This document shows, piece after piece, positions 35,454 through 44,057 of a stretch of DNA of 56,941 nucleotides. The stretch is from an uncultured Butyrivibrio sp. GTDB taxonomy: Bacteria > Bacillota > Clostridia > Lachnospirales > Lachnospiraceae. The DNA lies in contig CAMVNV010000005.1 of the NCBI GenBank assembly GCA_947168935.1, forward strand, positions 1-56,941. The letters run 5' to 3'. The notes under the pieces were generated by a model. The model had not been told where the DNA came from. It saw only the letters and a list, made by a program, of their open reading frames with translations, and searched no databases. Each line of letters begins with the position of its first letter. Position 1 is the stretch's first letter. The translations under genes were made by a program, and so were the position numbers.

Positions 35454-36125
35454 ATGCTGCCAGCTCTTATTGCACTATGCGCTATATGTGTAGGCATGTA
35501 TCTTTATACTGAGACGATAGGTAAAAAAGTGGCAGCACTTATATGTAAGGCGCTAGCCTCTCTTTGTTTTGTGCTTATTGGATTTATATGTGGAAATGGC
35601 TCCCTTTCTTCAAGACTCATCATATGCGGCCTCGTTTTTGGATTCATAGCTGATATACTTGTGAATCTCAGGTATACCTTTAAGAAAAAAGGACAGATGC
35701 TCCACCTTATAGGAATCATTTCATTTCTGATAGGACACATTCTGTATCTGAGCGTGGCTGTTTCTATATCAGATAACCCTTTGATAAGCCTTGTCGCAGG
35801 AATTATCATTTCTATATTTTTGATGCTTTGGATGTACAAGAGAATTAGTGTATCTGTAGTGCTAAAGATAGTAGGAATTATATATATAGGAGCTATTGTG
35901 CTCTTGAATACGGCTGCTATAGGTAATATGATAGCGATGCAATCCTCCTTTACATGTATCTTTGCACTTGGAGCAGTTCTCTTTCTTGTAAGTGACATCT
36001 TACTTATCCTAAATACCTTTGGGGCAAAGCCAAAGAGAAGTATAAGGATCATACATTTATCTTTGTACTATTTAGGACAGGTATTGATTGCATTAAGTCT
36101 TGCTTTGATTTTCGCCTATTCCTAA
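35454..36125 (+). CDS. YhhN-family membrane protein (lysoplasmalogenase-like)
   Basis: This is a polytopic membrane protein of 223 residues with about eight hydrophobic helices. The ATG at 35454 is preferred over 35439 because GGAGG lies 8 bp before it. The YhhN family includes lysoplasmalogenases, which cleave the vinyl ether of lysoplasmalogens. Motifs supporting this are GFIADILVNLRY and the later SDILLILNTFG, each with the Asp expected in family members. Plasmalogens occur in many anaerobic Clostridia, so the function is plausible. The family is likely, the activity is inferred. Confidence 0.72.
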   Translation: MLPALIALCAICVGMYLYTETIGKKVAALICKALASLCFVLIGFICGNGSLSSRLIICGLVFGFIADILVNLRYTFKKKGQMLHLIGIISFLIGHILYLSVAVSISDNPLISLVAGIIISIFLMLWMYKRISVSVVLKIVGIIYIGAIVLLNTAAIGNMIAMQSSFTCIFALGAVLFLVSDILLILNTFGAKPKRSIRIIHLSLYYLGQVLIALSLALIFAYS

Positions 36126-36184
36126 GACTGGCCGTTAATAAATAATTTTCAAAGACAAGAAAATCATTTATTAACAGCCAGTCT
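36125..36184. repeat. Long inverted repeat overlapping the YhhN stop
   Basis: AGACTGGC, GTTAATAAAT and ATTTTC in order (36125-36150) pair with GAAAAT, ATTTATTAAC and GCCAGTCT (36159-36184), with single mismatches between blocks. The stem is about 26 bp with an 8-base loop. There is no T-run afterwards, so it may act as an mRNA-stabilising end or as a small inverted-repeat element. Confidence 0.7.
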
Positions 36185-36243
36185 CAGGAATATTCAAGTT
36201 ATTAAGTAGTTTTATAAGTGCGAAGTTTGAGTCAATAATATAT

Positions 36244-36278
36244 AAGGCGCCGGAGACATTTCGTCTCTGGCGCCTTTT
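36244..36278. terminator. GC-rich hairpin, likely terminator
   Basis: AAGGCGCCGGAGAC (36244-36257) pairs with GTCTCTGGCGCCTT (36263-36276) with one G-U pair, followed by TT. It lies between convergent genes and may end both transcripts. Confidence 0.65.
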
Positions 36279-36451
36279 GTGGAGGTAGGATTTGGTTATT
36301 TTTATGTATTATTGTTTATTTGTGTTGCTATAGACTTTAAAATTATACTGCTTTATAGTTTGTGTTTTTATACTATATTTTATGAAAGCTTTTTCACACT
36401 TTTAGAAGAGCGTGTCAAAAGGTACAGTGAAATCCTTAATATAGTATTGAA

Positions 36452-37405
36452 TTAGAATGCTTCATCAAAGATAATAACGCCACCAACAAGGTCACTATAC
36501 GCATCTGGAGCTTCTGTGATCTGCATGCCTGCTCCGCCTTTAAACGAAATAGTACCTTTTAAAGAACCATCATCGTTAGTGAATTCGTATGAGCCAAAAT
36601 CATCTGGTTCTTCAGTAATATAGGCCTGGATGTCTTCTTTGCCCTCTATACAGATGAGAAGACTGTAAGATCCGCCTTCCATGCCTTCTGTGCAGATGAT
36701 GCAAGTATCAAAGCTATCATATGAACCATAGTAGCCAACGATACCAAAATCAGGAGCTTCAAAATCGCTCTCGCCATTTATTACAGCAAGCTTTTCTGCA
36801 AGCTTAACAGCTTCGTTTCTATAACGCTCAGCGCTGTATGTTGTGATGATCATGCCCTGAATAGAACCGCCTTCATACTCGTAAGCCATCTTCTCAGAAA
36901 TGTCATCTACATACTGTTCCCAATCTGTGTATGTTGCATAGATTGTCTCATACTGAGATCCATCAGCTTCCTTGATACGATCAAGAAGACTTTCTGTTTC
37001 TGCCTGCCATACATAAAGAAGATTTAAGCTAAGAGAGTCCATTTCAACCTGAGTTTCGCCATCCATTCTCAGATTTTCATACTTTTCATAAAGATCACAT
37101 ATTCCATTGATCTCATCTGTTAATGATGAAGCGGATGCTACAACCTCATCAACCTCAGCTTTGATCTGGGATGAGTAGTCTTCTTCGCCTGCTTCATCTT
37201 CGGAAGCTGAATCATCATCTGATACATCATCAGATTCAACTTCTGTGTCGTCAATATCAAGTTCTTCACCTTCGTCTCCAATAGAAGACCCTTCAGATGT
37301 TTCGATATTCTCCTCGTTTGTGTCTTCAGTGTCAACTGAAGAAGTTGCACAGCCTCCAAGTACTAATGTTGAGGCTGTAAGTAGAATAAATAGCTTGTTA
37401 CGCAT
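36452..37405 (-). CDS. Lipoprotein, unknown
   Basis: The protein has 317 residues. A signal peptide ends in the lipobox LGGC (Cys19), followed by a very acidic, Ser/Thr-rich linker (about 20-80, e.g. EGEELDIDDTEVESDD). The ribosome site is AGGAGGTG. The C-terminal domain (about 210-317) is beta-rich, with a Gly-containing ligand-like pattern (YGSYDSFDTCIICTEGMEGG), and is preceded by helices (about 80-200). I do not recognise a family. The palindrome TGCCATATGGCA lies upstream at 37452-37463 and may be a regulatory site. Confidence 0.62.
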   Translation of the reverse strand: MRNKLFILLTASTLVLGGCATSSVDTEDTNEENIETSEGSSIGDEGEELDIDDTEVESDDVSDDDSASEDEAGEEDYSSQIKAEVDEVVASASSLTDEINGICDLYEKYENLRMDGETQVEMDSLSLNLLYVWQAETESLLDRIKEADGSQYETIYATYTDWEQYVDDISEKMAYEYEGGSIQGMIITTYSAERYRNEAVKLAEKLAVINGESDFEAPDFGIVGYYGSYDSFDTCIICTEGMEGGSYSLLICIEGKEDIQAYITEEPDDFGSYEFTNDDGSLKGTISFKGGAGMQITEAPDAYSDLVGGVIIFDEAF

Positions 37406-37524
37406 TTGTTAACACCTCCTTACGTTGTCTGTAACATACTAACAAATGAACTGCCATATGGCAACATGAATCGTCATTTGCCACATAAAGAAACGATATT
37501 TAATTCAAAAATGTAGGTTGTGCC

Positions 37525-37695
37525 GGAAGATTCCGCTGAAATAATCCTCGAGCTACCTTGCCTCTCGTCGTAGGGGCTGTGGCGGTTCGCATTGTAGGGA
37601 TTGAATGCACCAGGTAGCTGTACGATTAAACATACGATGCCCCTGAACACTCCTCGTACTGATAACGCTCGAGGATTATTTCAGTGGAATCTTCC
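37525..37695. repeat. 171-bp element with 29-bp near-perfect inverted repeat ends
   Basis: Bases 37525-37553 pair with 37667-37695 over 29 positions, with one G-U pair (arm starts GGAAGATTCC and ends CCTCGAGC). The enclosed 113 bases contain other pairings: GCATT/AATGC (37589-37608), AGGGGC with GCCCCT (37572-37577 with 37639-37644), and AGCTACCT with AGGTAGCT competing with the outer stem. It is more GC-rich than the flanks and contains no ORF. It could be a structured RNA or a small non-autonomous mobile element; I recognise no known family. It lies upstream of the LytTR gene. Confidence 0.7.
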
Positions 37696-37708
37696 CCCAA
37701 AGGCTTTA

Positions 37709-37763
37709 CTTTTCCTATATACCTATAGCATGGTATGATTTATATATAGACATATAGGAAAAG
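37709..37763. promoter_or_regulatory. Inverted repeat flanking the LytTR promoter region
   Basis: CTTTTCCTATAT (37709-37720) and ATATAGGAAAAG (37752-37763) are perfect 12-bp inverted copies 31 bp apart. The AT-rich gap contains TATGAT and TATATA stretches that could serve as a -10. It could be an operator for the LytTR protein encoded at 37835, or a weak cruciform. Confidence 0.5.
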
Positions 37764-37834
37764 AATAATTGAAACTTCGAATATATAAAATACCATCAAA
37801 ACCTTGAATATTCCTGAAAGAAGTTGATAAATCG

Positions 37835-38275
37835 ATGAAGATTGACATTAAGCAGATTCCGGAAGGCGAAGAGTATGTAACCATCCGTTACAAGGACCTC
37901 ACCCCTTCTATGAAAAAAATAATAGGAATCCTGGAAGGCTCAGATGATAAACTCTGGGGCAAGACCGATGCAGGAACAGAAGGCATCAAGATAGGCAAGC
38001 TCTTGTACCTTGAGTCCGTGGACGACAAAGTCTTTGCCTACACCGGTAACAACGTATTAAAGATAGACGGCACCCTGAACTCATTCATGACAGATTATGA
38101 TGACGGCAGCTTTTTTAGATGCAGTAAGTCCATGGTCATCAACGTTAACAGAGTTACAGCCTTGAAAAGCCTTTCCTCCAACAGAATAGATGCCACGATG
38201 GAAGGCGGAGAGCATATCATCATCTCCAGAAGATATGCATCAGAATTTAGAAGATTACTGAAAGGAGGCAGATAA
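37835..38275 (+). CDS. LytTR-domain transcription regulator
   Basis: This is a DNA-binding protein of 146 residues with a C-terminal LytTR domain (about 45-143) and no receiver domain. Typical stretches are KIGKLLYLESVDDKVFAYTG, then FFRCSKSMVINVNRVTALKS, and the Arg-rich end. The DUF3021 membrane gene follows after one base, which is the usual pairing. In streptococcal LytTR regulatory systems such as HdrRM and BrsRM, the membrane partner inhibits the regulator. It may control the ABC exporter that follows. Confidence 0.88.
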   Translation: MKIDIKQIPEGEEYVTIRYKDLTPSMKKIIGILEGSDDKLWGKTDAGTEGIKIGKLLYLESVDDKVFAYTGNNVLKIDGTLNSFMTDYDDGSFFRCSKSMVINVNRVTALKSLSSNRIDATMEGGEHIIISRRYASEFRRLLKGGR

Positions 38276-38276
38276 T

Positions 38277-38759
38277 ATGAAGGATAATAACATGAAAAAT
38301 AATAAAAAGCCCACGCTCTGGGAGCTGTACCTGACCAAAGAGATCAGCATCGAGTTTAAGGCATGCCTTTATTTCTTTGCATTTTTATTTTTTTACTGCA
38401 TGTACAGGATTTTAGGTGGAATCTACGACGCAAGCATCCTCCATATGTCAGAGCTCATCTTTGCCTGCTACATAATAGGCTATATCCAGGTTTACCTTCT
38501 GTGGAATTTTGATGAGGCAGATTTCCTTGGGGGAAAAGAAATACTTGGAATGGTGTTATGTACCGCCGTTTACACCTTCCTTTCATGGCTCTTTAACTGG
38601 TTTGATAAAAGCATTCTGGTGAGCCTGTTTTTCGCCGCATATATATTGCTTGTGTACTTCTGCGTATATCTGATATATAAATGCAAACGCATAATTGATG
38701 ATAAAAAACTTAATGAAGACCTCAAATTATTCCAGACAAAACACAATAAAAGTGAATGA
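38277..38759 (+). CDS. DUF3021 membrane protein, LytTR partner
   Basis: The protein has 160 residues with four predicted membrane helices between about residues 25 and 142, and a basic N-terminus. The start at 38277 follows AAAGGAGG. It is the second gene of a LytTR/DUF3021 pair. In related systems the membrane protein binds and restrains the regulator, so it is probably an anti-activator here. The family is inferred from its length, four helices and position. Confidence 0.78.
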   Translation: MKDNNMKNNKKPTLWELYLTKEISIEFKACLYFFAFLFFYCMYRILGGIYDASILHMSELIFACYIIGYIQVYLLWNFDEADFLGGKEILGMVLCTAVYTFLSWLFNWFDKSILVSLFFAAYILLVYFCVYLIYKCKRIIDDKKLNEDLKLFQTKHNKSE

Positions 38760-38782
38760 TAAAGGTCAAATAGTGCATCTTA

Positions 38783-38809
38783 CGGGAACATATATTGTTC
38801 CCGTTTTTT
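38783..38809 (+). terminator. Terminator after DUF3021
   Basis: CGGGAACA pairs with TGTTCCCG, followed by six T residues. It separates the regulator pair from the exporter genes. Confidence 0.88.
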
Positions 38810-38864
38810 ATTTTTGTTATGAATAAATTGTAAGGAACGAAACATCTGAAGGGAGAAGACAAAC

Positions 38865-39563
38865 ATGAAAGAAAATGTTATAGAAATCAGCCATCTTACA
38901 AAAAGTTATGGTAAAGCAAGAGGAGTAATAGACGTATCTTTAAACGTTCAAAAAGGTGACATTTTTGGATTCCTTGGACCAAACGGCGCAGGCAAGTCCA
39001 CAACCATAAGATCCATGCTCGGATTCTTAAAGATAAACGAAGGAAGCATAAAGATCCTCGGGTATGACAGCGTAAAAGATCACGAGAAGATCTTAAGAGA
39101 AGTTGGCTACATGCCATCTGAAGCCTGGTTCTACGACTCAATGAAAGTTGGAGACGTAATAAAATACGCAGCAGACGTAAGAGGCCTCGACTGCACTGAA
39201 GAAGCCAGAAAGCTCTGCGAAAGACTTAAAGTCGATACCAAAAAGAAAATCAAACAGCTGTCTCTTGGTAACAGAAAGAAAGTCAGCATAGTATGCGCAA
39301 TGCAGCATAAACCAAAACTCTTCATATTCGACGAACCAACAGGCGGCCTTGACCCACTTATGCAAAAGAACTTCTTTGCACTTATAAATGAGTACGTAGA
39401 TCAGGGTGCAACCTGCCTCTTGTCAACGCACGTACTGTCAGAAGTTGATAAATACTGCAAGAACGCAGCCATCATGAGAGAAGGAAGACTCACAATGCTG
39501 GATACACCGCATATCGACGACGAAACATTCCTTAGCTTCTACGAGGACAGTGAGGAAACCTGA
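38865..39563 (+). CDS. ABC exporter ATPase
   Basis: This is an ATPase subunit of 232 residues for an ABC-2 type exporter. Walker A is GPNGAGKST (near 45), the signature is LSLGN, and Walker B ends LFIFDEPTGGLDP. The start follows GAAGGGAGAAG. The permease follows after 54 bp. The upstream LytTR/DUF3021 pair may regulate it. A drug, lipid or peptide substrate is possible. Confidence 0.93.
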   Translation: MKENVIEISHLTKSYGKARGVIDVSLNVQKGDIFGFLGPNGAGKSTTIRSMLGFLKINEGSIKILGYDSVKDHEKILREVGYMPSEAWFYDSMKVGDVIKYAADVRGLDCTEEARKLCERLKVDTKKKIKQLSLGNRKKVSIVCAMQHKPKLFIFDEPTGGLDPLMQKNFFALINEYVDQGATCLLSTHVLSEVDKYCKNAAIMREGRLTMLDTPHIDDETFLSFYEDSEET

Positions 39564-39617
39564 ATCAAGATCACTATTATTATTTGTAATTTGCATATAA
39601 AAAAGGGAGAACCAACT

Positions 39618-40409
39618 ATGAAATCAGTTTTAAAAAGAGAATTATTACTTAACATAAAAAGCCTGCTGATCTGGAGCTTATCCGTAGGAATCCTTGGCCT
39701 GTCCTGCATACTTCTGTATAGCTCAATGGAAGGCGAGATGAAAGAAATGGCCGATGCCTTCTCTAACATGGGAGCCTTCTCAGATGCTTTTGGAATGAGC
39801 ACCTTAAGCATAGCAACCATGAAAGGCTACTTTGCAACTGAAATAGGAGCAGTACACGGCCTTGGAAGCGGCATGTTTGCTGCGATCATAGCCATCAACA
39901 TAATCTCAAAAGAAGAAGACGGCCATACTGGCGAGTTCATCTATTCACTTCCATTATCAAGAAGTAAAGTCCTTACTGCAAAAGCAATCTGCGTAGCTAT
40001 AATGCTGGTAGTATTCACAGCAGTCTGCACAGCCTGCTATCTTATTGGATTCAACATCTTAGGAGAAGAAATCCCAAATGATGAATTCTTAACCTTCATG
40101 GCAAGACAGCTCCTCATGAATGCAGAAGTTGCCGGCATATGCTTTGCATTATCATCCTTTGCAGGAAAGAACAGAATGGGCCTTGGCCTTGGAATGGCAC
40201 TTTTATTCTATGCCTTCGATGTAATGGGAAGAGTAATCCCGGACCTCAAAGATTACCTCTTCATTGGCCCTTACTCTTACGCCAACGCAGCAGAAATCTT
40301 CACAGGCGCAGAAGTAGAATCCAAAGCCATAATCCTTGCAGTAATCCTACTCATATCCGGAATCGCCTTCGCATTCTGGAACTATAACAGACGCGACCTG
40401 GCAAGCTGA
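39618..40409 (+). CDS. ABC-2 type exporter permease
   Basis: This is a membrane subunit of 263 residues with about six hydrophobic helices. The ATG at 39618 follows AAAGGGAGAACC; the frame opens at 39591. The N-terminus (MKSVLKRELLLNIKSLLIWS) and the SYLP-type phrase IYSLPLSRSKVLTAKA are typical of this permease class. It is paired with the ATPase at 38865. Confidence 0.88.
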   Translation: MKSVLKRELLLNIKSLLIWSLSVGILGLSCILLYSSMEGEMKEMADAFSNMGAFSDAFGMSTLSIATMKGYFATEIGAVHGLGSGMFAAIIAINIISKEEDGHTGEFIYSLPLSRSKVLTAKAICVAIMLVVFTAVCTACYLIGFNILGEEIPNDEFLTFMARQLLMNAEVAGICFALSSFAGKNRMGLGLGMALLFYAFDVMGRVIPDLKDYLFIGPYSYANAAEIFTGAEVESKAIILAVILLISGIAFAFWNYNRRDLAS

Positions 40410-40435
40410 GGATTTTCAGGAATCATTGCACGGTT

Positions 40436-40491
40436 AAATATACCTTACGAGATATATTGCACGATGAAAATATATCTTGTAAGGTATATTT
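40436..40491. repeat. Inverted repeat upstream of the response regulator
   Basis: AAATATACCTTAC plus AGATATA (40436-40456) pair with TATATCT plus GTAAGGTATATTT (40471-40491), about 21 bp with one G-U pair. No long T-run follows. It may end the exporter transcript or be an operator for the regulator at 40535. Confidence 0.6.
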
Positions 40492-40534
40492 GTATTATAA
40501 GTTCAATGATTTTGGATTCTGTTAAAAGAGGGCT

Positions 40535-41239
40535 ATGAGCAGAGTATATAAGATCGCGATCTGCGATGATACAGAAATTGACAGAAACTATATAAAAGAT
40601 ATTGTAGCTGATTGGGCGGGGCGAAATGGTATCAAGGCTGATATTCACCTCTTTTCTTCGGCAGAGCAGTTCCTTTTTGAATATGAAGATTCAAAGGATT
40701 TTCAGATCCTGCTTCTTGATATCGAAATGGGCAAGATGGATGGGGTATCTCTTGCCAAGGATCTTCGAAAGACCAATGACAGCGCCCAGATTGTCTTTAT
40801 TACAGGATATTCAGACTATATCGCAGAAGGATACGAGGTATCAGCCCTTCACTATCTTATGAAGCCTGTAAAGGAAGAAAAGCTCTTCGAAGTTCTGGAC
40901 CGCGCTATATGCAAGCTTGGTAAGGATGAGAAATCTCTTATGCTTGAAAGCGGCGGGGAGACTAACCTTGTGCCGATCTACAGGATCAGGTTCATCGATG
41001 TAAGAGGCAACTATACCACAGTCCACGCAGACAAGGAGTACACTATCAAGAAGACTCTTAGCGAGATGGAAAAAGAGCTTGATGAAAGATTTTTCAGAGT
41101 GGGGAGATCTGGCATCGTCAATCTGACTTATATCAGTAAGGTTACAAAGACTGATATTTTCTTTAATACAGGAGAATCTGTCCCGCTTCCAAGGGGAAGC
41201 TACGAGAAAGTCAATCGGGCTATTATTCAGAATATGTGA
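40535..41239 (+). CDS. LytTR response regulator, AgrA/ComE type
   Basis: This is a two-component response regulator of 234 residues. The receiver domain (about 4-120) has the phosphoacceptor Asp62 in LLLDIEMGKMDG and the conserved Lys in YLMKPVKEEK. The LytTR DNA-binding domain follows (about 135-232). The start lies very close to a GAGGG ribosome site. The partner kinase follows 48 bp later. Members of this class often control peptide-export or bacteriocin-type systems; here the targets may be the exporters on either side. Confidence 0.93.
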   Translation: MSRVYKIAICDDTEIDRNYIKDIVADWAGRNGIKADIHLFSSAEQFLFEYEDSKDFQILLLDIEMGKMDGVSLAKDLRKTNDSAQIVFITGYSDYIAEGYEVSALHYLMKPVKEEKLFEVLDRAICKLGKDEKSLMLESGGETNLVPIYRIRFIDVRGNYTTVHADKEYTIKKTLSEMEKELDERFFRVGRSGIVNLTYISKVTKTDIFFNTGESVPLPRGSYEKVNRAIIQNM

Positions 41240-41287
41240 AGTTAGAATTTTTAGATATACATGATAATGATTACTCTTGGGGGGCTT

Positions 41288-41950
41288 ATGGGTATTTTTA
41301 CAAAGAAGATCGACAATCAAATAGAGCTGTATCAAAGAGAACTCATCGAGACCCATTACAAAGAAGTCGACAACATGTACAAGAAGATGCGCGGCTGGCG
41401 GCATGACTACCGCAATCACATCCAGATGATGAAGGCTCTTGCATCGAATGGGGACCTGGAGGGAATCAAGGCTTATCTTGATGAGCTTGATACAGACCTT
41501 AACACAGTAGATACAGTAATCAAGACTGGCAACGCCATGGCGGATGCGATCCTTAACAGTAAGATATCCCTTGCCCAGTCCAAGGACATAAATGTTAATG
41601 TTGATGCTCATATCCCTGTTAAACTCAAAATGTCAGAGCTTGATCTGTGCTGCATCATCGGCAATCTTTTTGATAACGCCATAGAGGCAAGTCTTGAGCT
41701 TACTCCTGACAAGCGCATGATCCGAGTGTATATGGACATGAAGGGAAGCCAGCTCTATATCTCTTTTACCAACCTCACTGCAGGAAAAAAGCTCAAGAAG
41801 ATAGGAAGGCTCTTTAGTACGACTAAAGGTGAAGGACACGGCCTTGGACTTATCCGAATGGATGGCATTGTGGACAGGCTTGGCGGATACCTTAGCAGAA
41901 ACAGCGAGGACGGTGCCTTCACAACAGAGATACTTATTCCGCAGGAGTGA
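41288..41950 (+). CDS. GHKL histidine kinase without membrane sensor
   Basis: This is a histidine kinase of 220 residues, related to AgrC/CitA-type kinases. The ATG at 41288 is chosen because GGGGGGC precedes it; the frame opens at 41261. His39 in GWRHDYRNHIQ is the phosphate acceptor. The ATP-binding N-box is NLFDNAIEA and the G-box is GHGLGLIRM. There is no membrane region, whereas family members usually have five to seven helices before the His. It is therefore a soluble kinase, or it has lost its sensor. Confidence 0.9.
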   Translation: MGIFTKKIDNQIELYQRELIETHYKEVDNMYKKMRGWRHDYRNHIQMMKALASNGDLEGIKAYLDELDTDLNTVDTVIKTGNAMADAILNSKISLAQSKDINVNVDAHIPVKLKMSELDLCCIIGNLFDNAIEASLELTPDKRMIRVYMDMKGSQLYISFTNLTAGKKLKKIGRLFSTTKGEGHGLGLIRMDGIVDRLGGYLSRNSEDGAFTTEILIPQE

Positions 41951-42025
41951 GTAGATTGACAGATACCATTGAAATAAAGTATAAGGAAGCGTAAGTACAA
42001 TTCGTCACCGCACGTAAACAATTCA

Positions 42026-42052
42026 TCCCCCAAATCTTTTGGGGGACTTTTT
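42026..42052 (+). terminator. Terminator after the kinase gene
   Basis: TCCCCCAAA (42026-42034) pairs with TTTGGGGGA (42038-42046), followed by CTTTTTG. Rho-independent type. Confidence 0.88.
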
Positions 42053-42188
42053 GTATGGTAGAGTGAAGATACAGAAATCTATAAAAAGTGCAATTGCAGA
42101 AAAATTAATACAAAGAATCAGATAACAAAATACAAAGCAAAAGATATCCCGGTTTACTAATTGTATTGAATCTCAAAGGGGGCAGACA

Positions 42189-44057
42189 ATGGCAGAAACA
42201 AATACAGTTTCAAAATCCAAGAAAAAAGAAAAACCAAAATATTCGATTCCAAGCAACATAGCCTTTATGGTTAAAAAAGCCTGGAACGGTCATAAGGCAG
42301 TTTTAGTGATATGTCTTTCAATAGCGTTTTTGACTTTTGCCAAAACAGTTATAGATATGCTTATTGCGCCTATGATCCTTCAGGTTGTCGAAACAGGTGG
42401 GAGCGTTTCTGCGCTCATTATCAGAATAGCTGTCTTTGTTTTGATTATGATCATTGTCAATGGCGGCTTGGATTATTGTAACTTGAATTCACTCTACGGA
42501 AGAGTGGCTGTTAGAAGCGAAATAATCGTTGATCTTGAGAAGAAGCGTTGCAGCACATCTTATCCTAATCTCTTTGATACCAAATTTACAGAAAACTCCA
42601 AACGAGCATACGAAACAGTTAACAGTAATAGTCAGGCAAGTGAGGCTATATGGGGGACTCTTGAGGGGCTTCTTGCCAATATCCTCGGATTTGTTTTCTA
42701 CCTTATCCTGATCTCAAATCTGGATATCAGGATAGCAGCTGTAGTTACTGTCCTTACAGTTATAGGATTTGCAGTTAACGCAAAGCTTGGAGAATGGGAC
42801 TATGCCCACAGGGAAGAAAGAGGAGAAGTTGTAAACAAGATGTATTACAGCAATGAGGTCCTTGAAGATAATAAATTTGGCAAGGAACTCAGAATATTTG
42901 GCATAACTGATTGGGCCAATGATCTGTGGGAAAAGAATTTAAAGCTTTTACACAATCTGAATTATCAGAAGCAAAAAAGATATTTTATTGGAAGTGTTTT
43001 AGACATAGTCCTGACTATTTTGAAAAATGCTGTAGCTTATGCAGTTCTTATTTCTATGGTTCTTGGAAACAAAATATCTGTTGCAGAATTTTTGCTGTAC
43101 TTTGCCGCTGTTTCAGGATACTCAGCATGGATCGGCGGAATACTTGATATGACTTTGAAACTTAGAAGACAGAGTCTTGAGCTATCTATTCTTAGAGAGT
43201 TCCTTGAATGGGAGGAACCATTCAGATTTGAAGGCGGCAAAGAGATACCAGCAGCACCTTTCGTATTCGAACTTAAAAATGTGTCCTTCAGATATCCTGA
43301 AGCAGACAAGGACACGATCACAGATTTGAACCTTAGGATCGATCCTGAGGAAAAGATTGCCGTAGTTGGACTTAACGGAGCTGGTAAGACAACACTTATC
43401 AAGCTTCTTGCGGGTTTCCTTGATCCAACAAAAGGTCAGGTCCTTTTAAATGGTATAGATATAAGAGAGTTTAATAGAAGAGAGTATTACGATATCTTCT
43501 CAGCTGTATTCCAGGAATTCTCAGTAATTCCTGCATCTATTCAGGAAAATGTTACTCAGACTTCGGACTCTTTTGACAAAGACAGGCTTAATGAAAGTCT
43601 GGCTCAGGCTGACCTTCTTGATAAGGTAAAGAGTTTGCCTAAAGGCGCTCAGTCCCAGATAACACGTAAGGTTTATGAGGATGGTCTTGAACTGTCAGGC
43701 GGAGAGACTCAGAGACTCATGCTTGCAAGAGTTCTGTATAAGGATTCGCCGGTTGTGATCCTTGATGAGCCAACAGCGGCACTTGATCCTATCGCAGAGA
43801 ACAACATCTATCTTAAATACAACGAGATGACTAAGGGAAAACAGTCTGTCTTTATCTCTCACAGACTGGCATCCACAAGGTTCTGCGACAGGATACTCTA
43901 TCTTGAAAATGGAAAGATTGCAGAAGAAGGCACTCATGAAGAACTTATGAATGCCGGTGGCAAGTACGCAGAAATATACGGTGTTCAGAGTAAATACTAC
44001 AGGGAGGATACAAGTCATGAAGAATCAGATATCGATGAAGACAGCTTTATCGCGTGA
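42189..44057 (+). CDS. ABC exporter with fused ATPase, first of a pair
   Basis: This is a membrane-fused ATPase of 622 residues. The N-terminus is Lys-rich (KSKKKEKPK), followed by membrane helices (about 35-330) and an ATPase domain with Walker A GLNGAGKT, signature LSGGE and Walker B ILDEPTAALDP. The start follows CAAAGGGGGCAGAC. Its 3' end overlaps the next start by 41 bp, indicating a coupled pair. Both ATPases keep the catalytic Glu, unlike the pair at 13230. The substrate is unknown. Confidence 0.92.
   Translation: MAETNTVSKSKKKEKPKYSIPSNIAFMVKKAWNGHKAVLVICLSIAFLTFAKTVIDMLIAPMILQVVETGGSVSALIIRIAVFVLIMIIVNGGLDYCNLNSLYGRVAVRSEIIVDLEKKRCSTSYPNLFDTKFTENSKRAYETVNSNSQASEAIWGTLEGLLANILGFVFYLILISNLDIRIAAVVTVLTVIGFAVNAKLGEWDYAHREERGEVVNKMYYSNEVLEDNKFGKELRIFGITDWANDLWEKNLKLLHNLNYQKQKRYFIGSVLDIVLTILKNAVAYAVLISMVLGNKISVAEFLLYFAAVSGYSAWIGGILDMTLKLRRQSLELSILREFLEWEEPFRFEGGKEIPAAPFVFELKNVSFRYPEADKDTITDLNLRIDPEEKIAVVGLNGAGKTTLIKLLAGFLDPTKGQVLLNGIDIREFNRREYYDIFSAVFQEFSVIPASIQENVTQTSDSFDKDRLNESLAQADLLDKVKSLPKGAQSQITRKVYEDGLELSGGETQRLMLARVLYKDSPVVILDEPTAALDPIAENNIYLKYNEMTKGKQSVFISHRLASTRFCDRILYLENGKIAEEGTHEELMNAGGKYAEIYGVQSKYYREDTSHEESDIDEDSFIA

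Noticed and set aside
37525..37695. Terminator of the LytTR or lipoprotein gene
   Set aside because: A 29-bp stem enclosing 113 bases is far too large for a rho-independent terminator.
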